Assembly: GCA_023261915.1 (NCBI GenBank)
Contig: JALRFT010000051.1
Span: forward strand, 1-5,219
Length of the DNA stretch: 5,219 bases
Reading direction: 5' to 3'
Origin: Acidimicrobiales bacterium
GTDB lineage: Bacteria > Actinomycetota > Acidimicrobiia > Acidimicrobiales > Acidimicrobilacustridaceae
Below the pieces are notes generated by a model. The model did no database searches. It was given only the letters and a program-made list of their open reading frames with translations, and had not been told where the DNA came from. Shown piece by piece: positions 1-3,893 of the stretch. Each line of letters opens with the position of its first letter. Position 1 is the stretch's first letter. Position numbers and translations under genes: made by a program.

Positions 1-329
1 GCTTCGTCCTCGTCCACGAAGTAGCCGTCACGGATGCCCCACTCGGCGATGGTGTCAGCAACACGGTCGGCCACCTGCTTGAGCGACCATTCCCGCTCCG
101 AGGTCCCCGGCGTTCCACGGAAGTACTTCTGGGCGACGATGTTGGTGGCGTTGAGCGACCAGTCGACGGGGAACTCGACGCCGAGTTGCTCGAACGCCAC
201 TGCGCCGTCGCGATAGTTCGTGATCCGGGCATCACGTCGCTCCCACTCGATCTGGTCGTAGGGATGGACACCAGCAGTGGTGAAGTGGCGGCTGATGCCG
301 ATGCCAGCTCGTTCAGGAGCGAGGGCCAT
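1..329 (-). CDS. nrdJ: Class II (adenosylcobalamin-dependent) ribonucleotide reductase, N-terminal part, cut by window edge
   Basis: Reduces ribonucleotides to deoxyribonucleotides with adenosylcobalamin as radical source, without oxygen, in the cytoplasm. Only the first 109 residues lie in the window; the family is usually 700-1000 residues. The translation starts MALAPERAGI and contains HPYDQIEWERRDA, FEQLGVEFP, NIVAQKYFRG and EREWSLKQVADRV. These follow the order and spacing I know from actinobacterial NrdJ N-termini (YDEV.WERRDVV, FEQRGVEFP, NIVTSKYFRG, SLKQLIDRI). The ATG at 329-327 is supported by GGAGGA (336-341 on the complement), six bases upstream. No ATP-cone is visible in this N-terminal part. 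It is transcribed away from the esterase gene, with a promoter at 485-514 and likely NrdR sites; the regulator NrdR is encoded about 2.3 kb away. Family assignment is firm; the catalytic core is outside the window. Confidence 0.93.
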   Translation of the reverse strand, partial: MALAPERAGIGISRHFTTAGVHPYDQIEWERRDARITNYRDGAVAFEQLGVEFPVDWSLNATNIVAQKYFRGTPGTSEREWSLKQVADRVADTIAEWGIRDGYFVDEDE

Positions 330-383
330 GACGTGTCCTCCGGATGTAGATGCAGATGTTTGGTTCGTAGGGAATTTCAGGTT

Positions 384-462
384 CCGAGGAGCTTGATGCC
401 ACCGTAGGCAGCACTTGCGACGACCACTACATGTCGTGGTTGTACGCCCCCCTACTCCTCGG
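384..462 (-). promoter_or_regulatory. Foldable nrdJ 5' leader (long-range stem enclosing a hairpin)
   Basis: Within the predicted leader of about 150 nt, CCGAGGAG (462-455 on the minus strand) is perfectly complementary to CTCCTCGG (391-384), and a U-G pair can extend the helix (454/392). The 63-base loop contains a second hairpin, ACCAC/GTGGT (440-436 with 427-423). A weaker UAGG/CCUA pairing (454-451 with 408-405) is an alternative inside. I see no B12-box (GCC-AGGAGACC-type core), so it is not an obvious cobalamin riboswitch. Whether the fold is functional is inference. Confidence 0.35.
424..439. promoter_or_regulatory. NrdR-box-like dyad, proximal to nrdJ
   Basis: CCACTACATGTCGTGG is a near-perfect dyad; with one flanking base on each side (423-440), 16 of 18 positions are symmetric. 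Against the NrdR consensus acaCwAtATaTwGtgt it keeps the CAC..A.AT.T.GTG core. It lies downstream of the predicted nrdJ transcription start, and a NrdR is encoded in this window. The match is read by eye; binding is inference. Confidence 0.55.
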
Positions 463-465
463 GGC

Positions 466-481
466 CCACAAGATGCGGATT
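466..481. promoter_or_regulatory. Second, weaker NrdR-box-like site at nrdJ transcription start
   Basis: CCACAAGATGCGGATT keeps one good half-site (CACAAGAT) of the NrdR consensus; about 9 of 16 positions agree. It starts exactly 42 bp from the box at 424-439, which is four helical turns, and NrdR boxes normally occur in pairs spaced by whole turns. It overlaps the predicted start site near 478. The weak second half keeps this tentative. Confidence 0.33.
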
Positions 482-484
482 GGT

Positions 485-514
485 ATTACACCACCGTAAT
501 TACAGACCTGTCAA
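485..514 (-). promoter_or_regulatory. nrdJ promoter (-35 TTGACA, -10 TGTAAT)
   Basis: On the minus strand a perfect TTGACA (514-509) is followed after 18 bases by TGTAAT (490-485), a five-of-six match to TATAAT. This is the best sigma70-type promoter in the window. Transcription would start near 478, giving a leader of about 150 nt before the nrdJ ATG. An inverted repeat ATTAC/GTAAT (486-490 and 497-501 region) falls in and beside the -10 and could be a further operator. Confidence 0.62.
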
Positions 515-549
515 CGCTTGTCCGAAATTGCTTCACTGGCAACCGATCT

Positions 550-566
550 GCGGCCCCGGGGGCCGC
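550..566. repeat. 17-bp perfect inverted repeat, one-base centre
   Basis: GCGGCCCC (550-557), a single G, then GGGGCCGC (559-566). As RNA it would refold to six pairs with a five-base loop. No T-run follows on either strand, so it is not a canonical terminator. Confidence 0.6.
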
Positions 567-575
567 CGTGACGTC

Positions 576-712
576 CGGGCCATGGCGCCTAGCGGCAGGT
601 TGGAACCGGTTCCAGCTCCCAGCCGGGAATCCCCCGACCAGTAGCCCCCGGTCCACCGACCTCGTCCGCACGCGGTCGAAGGCCTACGTTCCGCCACCGG
701 CGCCATAGCCCG
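576..712 (-). repeat. 14-bp inverted-repeat arms bracketing 109 bp; possible structured RNA
   Basis: CGGGCCATGGCGCC (576-589) and GGCGCCATAGCCCG (699-712) are complementary at 13 of 14 positions. In a minus-strand transcript the odd position becomes a U-G wobble (707/581), so the helix is unbroken. Just inside, GCGG (592-595) can pair with CCGC (691-694). The loop holds the palindrome at 601-614. The wobble hints at an RNA read on the minus strand; a function is inference. Confidence 0.35.
601..614. repeat. Perfect 14-bp palindrome TGGAACCGGTTCCA
   Basis: The sequence is fully self-complementary with no central gap, as for a dimeric regulator site. It contains GAAC and GTTC but only two bases apart, so it does not fit the SOS box spacing of four. 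No promoter is visible next to it. Confidence 0.5.
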
Positions 713-742
713 TGATCAAGTGCGACCCTAGAGAGGTCTGCC

Positions 743-813
743 TGTGTATTGGAAGAGGAACAACCCTGTGAATTTCCGGTGGATTACTCCCCCGTCATCC
801 ACAGGTATCCACA
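743..813. other. Cluster of DnaA-box-like motifs downstream of the esterase gene
   Basis: TCATCCACA (795-803) and GTATCCACA (805-813) each differ from the DnaA box TTATCCACA at one position and lie 10 bp apart, one helical turn. Two more degenerate copies point the other way: TGTGAATTT (767-775) and TGTGTATTG (743-751). All four carry CCTGTG or its complement. GTGGAT (779-784) and ATCCAC (797-802) also form a hairpin with a 12-base loop just past the esterase stop codon. It has no U-run, so termination there is uncertain. Confidence 0.35.
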
Positions 814-821
814 GGCTCGAG

Positions 822-1655
822 TCAGGCCGCCGGACGCAGGGACGCCGCGGTTGCGGCATCGTCACGTCGGGCAGCGACCAACTCGGCAGTGAGCGAACTC
901 GCCATGGCAGGACTGAAGAGCATCGAGAAGTGGCCGTGATCCTTGACGAGCAAGTTCGTGGCGCCGAGTTCAGGTTCGCGGACCATGGCGCGACTCGCCG
1001 GCACGATGAGATCAAGGTTGCCGTAGTACGCAACGAAGCGTGTCGGAAGTGGGCGGGCCGAGGAGCGCAACAACACCATCTCCGGAGCATCGGGACGGAG
1101 TTGATGGGCGACGGTGGCAAGGCCGGTGGCACTCACGGCTCGCACGTGACGGGCGAGCGCCACACCCCCGTGCGGCGAGGCAATGGTGGCGCAGGTGTTG
1201 ACCCCGCTGAGACCGAGCACCTGGATGGCGTAGCGGGCGATGATCCCCCCAAGGGAGTGACCGACCAGATGGATCTGGTCGACGCCGAAGTGCGCACGGG
1301 CCTGTTCCACCCGCCGACCGAGATCCTCGGCGAGATGCGGTAAATCGGCCTTCATCGGGTTGTAGTTGACCGCATGCACCCGATCGAACCCGGCCGTCTC
1401 AAGACGACGGGCCACGTACCACCAGTTTGAGCGGTTGGCGCCGTAGCCGTGGATCAGCAGCACCGGCACGTCGGCTACAGATCCCGCTGCCGGTTGAGAA
1501 GGGGCGAGCAGTTGCTCGGTCATGCCAAGCGGCCACAGCCCCACCGTCAATGCCGTCGAGGCCAACTCTCGGAGTTGACCGGCGTAGGTCCCCGGCCGCG
1601 TCAACGCCTTGGCCAGTCGCCCCACCGGTTCGGTGACACTGCGCAACGGATCCAC
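822..1655 (-). CDS. Alpha/beta-hydrolase, probable lipase/esterase
   Basis: A predicted serine hydrolase of 277 residues; the substrate cannot be told from sequence. The fold is shown by PVLLIHGYGANRSNW (64-78, oxyanion-hole HGYG), the nucleophile elbow GHSLGG (132-137, Ser134), YGNLDLIVP (211-219, likely acid Asp215) and KDHGHFSML (238-246, likely catalytic His242). ASPHGG (159-164) follows the usual post-nucleophile strand of triacylglycerol-lipase-like proteins. The first 60 residues form a helical, Ala/Leu-rich N-terminus without a clear cleavable signal. The GTG start at 1655-1653 is preceded by a purine-rich AAAGGGGGGA (complement of about 1660-1669), about five bases away. The C-terminus (261-277) is low-complexity, rich in Ala, Arg and Asp. 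It is divergent from the RibD-like gene across 140 bp and is probably monocistronic. Fold certain, specificity unknown. Confidence 0.88.
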   Translation of the reverse strand: MDPLRSVTEPVGRLAKALTRPGTYAGQLRELASTALTVGLWPLGMTEQLLAPSQPAAGSVADVPVLLIHGYGANRSNWWYVARRLETAGFDRVHAVNYNPMKADLPHLAEDLGRRVEQARAHFGVDQIHLVGHSLGGIIARYAIQVLGLSGVNTCATIASPHGGVALARHVRAVSATGLATVAHQLRPDAPEMVLLRSSARPLPTRFVAYYGNLDLIVPASRAMVREPELGATNLLVKDHGHFSMLFSPAMASSLTAELVAARRDDAATAASLRPAA

Positions 1656-1710
1656 GACGATCCCCCCTTTGCTGCACGGACCCTGGCGGCTTCCCGCAGG
1701 CCCCCTCGCC

Positions 1711-1724
1711 GACGCGAAAGCGTC
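1711..1724. repeat. Small GAAA-loop hairpin between the divergent genes
   Basis: GACGC-GAAA-GCGTC on the plus strand: a five-pair stem closed by a GNRA tetraloop. It lies between the divergent esterase and RibD-like genes. Its minus strand overlaps a TTGACG (-35-like) that could serve the esterase gene, but I find no convincing -10 for it. Confidence 0.3.
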
Positions 1725-1783
1725 AACGCCGTGCTCCCTAAGTTTCGCAGAGTCCCTCTACGAAGTGGTGGCACCCCAGCCGG

Positions 1784-1801
1784 TAGCGTCACGGCGTGAC
1801 G
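1784..1801 (+). promoter_or_regulatory. Leaderless promoter -10 (TAGCGT) and overlapping 15-bp dyad at the RibD-like start
   Basis: TAGCGT (1784-1789) fits the actinobacterial TANNNT -10 and ends six bases before the GTG at 1796. Transcription would therefore begin at the start codon. There is no Shine-Dalgarno sequence, which agrees. No good -35 is visible. CGTCAC-GGC-GTGACG (1787-1801) is an inverted repeat covering part of the -10 and the start codon, a natural place for a repressor; that role is inference. Confidence 0.45.
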
Positions 1802-2575
1802 TTCCGTCAGATTCACCCCTCCGATCACAGCATCCCGGTCACCGACCTTTTAGGTGCCTACGCACCTGATCCCCAAGTGGTGGCCGCGGCAGCTCAGCAG
1901 GGGGCGCCGTGGATCCGGGTCAACATGGTGGCGAGTGTGGACGGCGCCATGAGCCTCGAGGGCCGCAGTGGCGGTCTGTCCTCACCGGCGGACAAGGCTG
2001 TGTTTCGCGTGTTGCGCACACTCGCTGATGTGGTCGTGGTCGGCGCAGGAACCGCCCGCACCGAGGGCTATGGGCCGGTGCGTCTCGATGAGGACCTCAT
2101 GGACTACCGACGGAGCGAGGGCCGCCCGGCTCTCCCCCGGCTGGCAGTCGTCACCAACTCGGGAAGTCTGCCCGCCGATCAGCCGTTCAGCGACCCGCAA
2201 CGGCGAACGCCGGACGACGAGCCGGTGCTGGTCCTCACGTCAGCCCGTGGCGCCGAGGTCCTCAGCCACTCCGGCGATCACCTCGAGGTGGTGGTGACCG
2301 GCAACGACGAGGTCGACCTCGTGGCCGCCATGGCCCACCTGGCAACCCTCGGACACGTCGTGGTCAGCGAGGGAGGTCCAGCGCTGAACACCTCGATGCT
2401 CCGGCGCGGACTGCTCAATGAGCTGTGTCTCACGATCGCTCCGCTGATCACCAGTGGCGCCGCAGGGCGCATCGTGGCGCCCGGCCTCGATGAACCCGTC
2501 GCCACCGAACTCACCCACGTGTTCGAATCAGCAGGGAGCCTGTTCACCCGGTGGGCGGTCAAACCCCATTCGTGA
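1796..2575 (+). CDS. RibD C-terminal-type reductase (DHFR-like fold), stand-alone
   Basis: A 259-residue NADPH-dependent reductase of the RibD C-terminal domain family. Bifunctional RibD uses this domain to reduce the pyrimidine intermediate in riboflavin synthesis; no deaminase domain is present here. Visible motifs are WIRVNMVASVDGAMS (39-53), LADVVVVGAGTARTEGY (76-92, nucleotide-binding), SEGGPALN (191-198) and NELCLTIAPLITSG (208-221). Length and motifs resemble M. tuberculosis Rv2671 (258 aa), a RibD-like protein shown to have dihydrofolate reductase activity. So folate reduction is a real alternative to flavin synthesis. The GTG at 1796 is chosen because it gives the family length, includes the N-terminal region and sits at a leaderless -10. 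It is divergent from the esterase and convergent with nrdR, eight bases apart. No other riboflavin genes are nearby. Family sure, substrate open. Confidence 0.85.
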   Translation: MTFRQIHPSDHSIPVTDLLGAYAPDPQVVAAAAQQGAPWIRVNMVASVDGAMSLEGRSGGLSSPADKAVFRVLRTLADVVVVGAGTARTEGYGPVRLDEDLMDYRRSEGRPALPRLAVVTNSGSLPADQPFSDPQRRTPDDEPVLVLTSARGAEVLSHSGDHLEVVVTGNDEVDLVAAMAHLATLGHVVVSEGGPALNTSMLRRGLLNELCLTIAPLITSGAAGRIVAPGLDEPVATELTHVFESAGSLFTRWAVKPHS

Positions 2576-2583
2576 ACGCCGGT

Positions 2584-3057
2584 TCAGACCGGTGAGGGCT
2601 TGGGAGGGGAGGACTTCGTGAGCAGGCCGATCTCGCGTTCGAAATCGGCAGGATTCTCAAAGCCCTTGTAGACGCTCGCAAACCGGACGTAGGCGACAGG
2701 GTCCAGCGTGCGGAGGTGATCAAGGATGGCCATGCCAATGAATTCGGAGGAGACGTCGCCGCCTGCGGCACGGACCCCGTCAGCCACATCACCGGCAACA
2801 GCAGCAATGCACTCCTCGTCGAGCGGACGACCCTTGGCCGCTGAGCGGATACCGGATTCGACCTTGGTCAGGTCGAAGGGCACCCGGTCACCCGAGCGCT
2901 TGACCACCATCACAGGCCGCTCATCACAGCGCTCGTAGGTCGTGAACCGGTGCCCACAGGCGCTGCACTCACGACGACGCCGGATAGCCGAGCCGTCATC
3001 AGTGGTTCGGGTGTCGAGGACACGACCGCGCGAACTCGTACACACGGGGCAACGCAT
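2584..3057 (-). CDS. nrdR: Transcriptional repressor NrdR of ribonucleotide reductase genes
   Basis: A 157-residue cytoplasmic repressor that senses ATP/dATP and binds paired NrdR boxes in front of ribonucleotide reductase operons. It opens MRCPVC and has a zinc ribbon with Cys3-x2-Cys6 and Cys31-x2-Cys34. The linker is RRRRECSACGHRFTTYE. An ATP-cone follows from about residue 47 to 138 (VVKRSGDRVPFDLTKVESGI, then ASVYKGFENPADFEREI). Length matches the family. The ATG at 3057-3055 is fixed by the invariant MxCPxC start, although the frame stays open further upstream. There is no Shine-Dalgarno; TACCGT seven bases upstream suggests a leaderless transcript. The likely target is nrdJ in this same window. 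The C-terminal tail (KSSPPKPSPV) is short and disordered. nrdR next to a LysM gene and lexA is conserved in actinobacteria. Confidence 0.97.
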   Translation of the reverse strand: MRCPVCTSSRGRVLDTRTTDDGSAIRRRRECSACGHRFTTYERCDERPVMVVKRSGDRVPFDLTKVESGIRSAAKGRPLDEECIAAVAGDVADGVRAAGGDVSSEFIGMAILDHLRTLDPVAYVRFASVYKGFENPADFEREIGLLTKSSPPKPSPV

Positions 3058-3064
3058 TTCGCAA

Positions 3065-3070
3065 ACGGTA
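3065..3070 (-). promoter_or_regulatory. nrdR leaderless promoter -10 (TACCGT)
   Basis: On the minus strand TACCGT fits TANNNT and ends seven bases before the nrdR ATG, so the predicted start site is the A of the ATG. No Shine-Dalgarno is present between them. The -35 region is unlike the consensus and is occupied by the dyad at 3078-3095. Confidence 0.5.
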
Positions 3071-3077
3071 GTGCGCC

Positions 3078-3095
3078 CCACCGTCACAACGGTGG
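3078..3095. repeat. 18-bp inverted repeat upstream of nrdR
   Basis: CCACCGT-CACA-ACGGTGG has perfect seven-base arms and a four-base centre. It is centred about 30 bp before the predicted nrdR start, over the -35 region, as expected for a repressor site. It does not match the NrdR box. It also lies about 40 bases past the LysM stop codon, so an RNA hairpin ending that transcript is possible, but no U-run follows. Confidence 0.5.
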
Positions 3096-3136
3096 CATGG
3101 GCGAGACGTTGTGTCACCCGGATGACACTCTCTCGA

Positions 3137-3601
3137 TCAGGGCAGCAGACCTTCAAGTGGGATGCGCTGACCAATCTGGAGCTCTGCGCCGCCAGCCCGT
3201 TCACCCAGGGCGTGCACGAGTGGCCGTAAGTCACCCTCCCCTTGCAAGGAGGCCGCAATCGACCACAGCGTGTCACCAGCGGCAACCACGTGGACGTCGG
3301 GCAGCGCCGCAGCACGTTGAGACACCTCGGCAGCGGCTGACTCGGCCCGGGCTGCGAGCAGGGGCTGGGCTACCGCCACGAGCACCGCCACGACGCTGAG
3401 GGCCACGACCAGACGAGCGACCATCGCCACCACGGGACGTCGGGCCGGCAACGGCTCCACTTCGGCCACCGCATGAGGCACCGACGCCGGGGCGATCGCG
3501 GCCTCGGTCACGAGCCGCAGGGCTGGCCGGCCCCGATCGAGGCGTTTCCGCAGATGGTCGGGAAGTCGGAGTTGTTCAGCGGGGACGATGACTGCTGCCA
3601 T
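3137..3601 (-). CDS. Single-pass membrane LysM protein, candidate SOS-induced cell-division inhibitor
   Basis: A 154-residue protein with three parts: a basic cytoplasmic segment (about 1-55, with LPDHLRKRLDRGR), one transmembrane helix (about 57-82, VVAMVARLVVALSVVAVLVAVA), and a C-terminal LysM domain (103-152, HVVAAGDTLWSIA to QIGQRIPLEG) outside the membrane that should bind peptidoglycan. No hydrolase domain or catalytic motif is visible. Position, size and topology match M. tuberculosis Rv2719c (ChiZ) and the role matches corynebacterial DivS. Both are SOS-induced division suppressors encoded beside lexA and nrdR. Two SOS boxes (3750-3761, 3779-3790) lie on its side of the divergent region. 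The ATG at 3601 is preceded by AGGAG (3612-3616, complement) at 10 bases. An in-frame ATG nine bases earlier is too close to that site. LysM and membrane calls are firm; the division role is by synteny. Confidence 0.85.
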   Translation of the reverse strand: MAAVIVPAEQLRLPDHLRKRLDRGRPALRLVTEAAIAPASVPHAVAEVEPLPARRPVVAMVARLVVALSVVAVLVAVAQPLLAARAESAAAEVSQRAAALPDVHVVAAGDTLWSIAASLQGEGDLRPLVHALGERAGGAELQIGQRIPLEGLLP

Positions 3602-3637
3602 GAGGATCATTCTCCTGAGCCGGTGTGACAACCCGTT

Positions 3638-3670
3638 GGGCTGGCACCGGGCCCAACCCGGTGGCAGCCC
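3638..3670 (-). repeat. Strong 33-nt hairpin in the LysM gene leader
   Basis: GGGCTG (3638-3643) pairs with CAGCCC (3665-3670). After one G/G mismatch, CACCGGG (3645-3651) pairs with CCCGGTG (3657-3663) around a five-base loop. That is 13 pairs out of 14, nearly all G-C. It ends 37 bases upstream of the LysM ATG and about 22 before its Shine-Dalgarno. No U-run follows, so it is not a standard terminator. Control of translation or RNA stability is inference. Confidence 0.55.
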
Positions 3671-3749
3671 CGGCGTAGCCCGGGCCTCCCCGGCCCCCGA
3701 ACCCAGAAAGCCCGGGATTACAGGGGATCTGCCACGCACGGACAGTCAC

Positions 3750-3761
3750 GAACACTTGTTC
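3750..3761. promoter_or_regulatory. SOS box 1 (LexA site)
   Basis: GAACACTTGTTC is a perfect match to the actinobacterial LexA site GAAC-N4-GTTY, flanked by C and G to give CGAAC...GTTCG. It lies at or just downstream of the predicted LysM-gene transcription start (about 3762). Confidence 0.88.
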
Positions 3762-3768
3762 GGTCACC

Positions 3769-3798
3769 ATCGAACCACGAACACCTGTTCGTCGTCAA
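3769..3798 (-). promoter_or_regulatory. Possible promoter of the LysM gene
   Basis: On the minus strand TTGACG (3798-3793) is followed after 18 bases by TTCGAT (3774-3769), a weak -10. SOS box 2 lies in the spacer and box 1 at the start site, so LexA would block it directly. An alternative -10, TGTAAT (3722-3717), lacks a good -35. Either gives a leader of more than 100 nt. Confidence 0.38.
3779..3790. promoter_or_regulatory. SOS box 2 (LexA site)
   Basis: GAACACCTGTTC is a perfect GAAC-N4-GTTC. It is an inverted copy of box 3: AACACCTGTTCG (3780-3791) and CGAACAGGTGTT (3801-3812) are perfectly complementary 12-base arms around nine bases. It lies in the spacer of the proposed LysM promoter. 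Confidence 0.9.
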
Positions 3799-3801
3799 GC
3801 C

Positions 3802-3813
3802 GAACAGGTGTTT
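3802..3813. promoter_or_regulatory. SOS box 3 (LexA site)
   Basis: GAACAGGTGTTT fits GAAC-N4-GTTY with T at the last position. It overlaps the first two bases of the proposed lexA -35 (3812-3817), so bound LexA would occlude RNA polymerase at its own promoter. Confidence 0.8.
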
Positions 3814-3840
3814 GCCCCGGCGCTCACCCACTGGTACCGT
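3812..3840 (+). promoter_or_regulatory. lexA promoter (-35 TTGCCC, -10 TACCGT)
   Basis: TTGCCC (3812-3817) and TACCGT (3835-3840) are separated by 17 bases. Both fit actinobacterial sigma70-type elements (TTGNCN and TANNNT). Transcription would start near 3847, leaving a leader of about 46 nt with a good Shine-Dalgarno. SOS box 3 overlaps the -35 and box 4 the start site, so the promoter is held between two LexA sites 42 bp apart (four helical turns). Confidence 0.6.
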
Positions 3841-3843
3841 GAC

Positions 3844-3855
3844 GAACATCCGTTC
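3844..3855. promoter_or_regulatory. SOS box 4 (LexA site)
   Basis: GAACATCCGTTC is a perfect GAAC-N4-GTTC with C and G flanks. It covers the predicted lexA transcription start. It also lies just upstream of an in-frame ATG at 3861, one reason that ATG is unlikely to be the lexA start. Confidence 0.87.
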
Positions 3856-3880
3856 GCCCAATGAAATCGGGCACCGTCCC

Positions 3881-3887
3881 GGGAGGA
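3881..3887 (+). promoter_or_regulatory. lexA ribosome binding site, decides the start
   Basis: GGGAGGA lies six bases before GTG 3894. The upstream in-frame ATG at 3861 has no Shine-Dalgarno, and the protein from GTG 3894 starts close to the conserved winged-helix domain, so the GTG is chosen. Confidence 0.8.
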
Positions 3888-3893
3888 CCCACC

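Larger units (their letters stand above)
515..742. other. Gene-free, palindrome-rich intergenic stretch
   Basis: No reading frame here has a ribosome binding site or a recognisable product, and no tRNA, rRNA, RNase P, SRP or tmRNA signature is visible. It contains three inverted repeats, listed separately. Between them lies GC-rich sequence with C-rich runs near 628-655. It separates the start of nrdJ from the end of the esterase gene, which run in the same direction. Confidence 0.5.

Noticed and set aside
330..480. Cobalamin riboswitch in front of nrdJ
   Set aside because: No B12-box-like core could be found on the minus strand, and the leader is shorter than usual for that class.
399..497. 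CCACCGT as a shared regulatory motif of nrdJ and nrdR (399-405, 491-497, 3078-3084)
   Set aside because: The same heptamer also occurs inside the esterase gene near 1545, at the lexA start (3889-3895) and near 5066, so it is common in this GC-rich sequence.
601..614. TGGAACCGGTTCCA as a LexA site
   Set aside because: The GAAC and GTTC halves are two bases apart, not four. It is kept as an unexplained palindrome.
415..708. Open frames on the plus strand in the nrdJ upstream region, including 415-708 and 744-1343
   Set aside because: They lack ribosome binding sites and recognisable products. The second runs antisense through the esterase gene, as expected by chance in GC-rich DNA.
2573..2586. 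TGAAC-GCCG-GTTCA at the convergent junction, matching the SOS core GAAC-N4-GTTC
   Set aside because: The outer three bases on each side are the TGA stop codons of the two converging genes, which gives most of the symmetry. It lacks the CGAACA context of the four real boxes, and no promoter is near. It may at most act as a weak shared hairpin terminator.
3058..3315. N-terminal extension of NrdR (frame open to 3315)
   Set aside because: NrdR proteins begin MxCPxC at the zinc ribbon. The extension overlaps the LysM gene and has no family similarity that I can see.
3602..3739. Longer LysM protein starting at 3739
   Set aside because: It would cover the GC-rich hairpin leader with a Gly/Pro/Arg-rich stretch unlike the rest, and the ATG at 3601 has a Shine-Dalgarno sequence.
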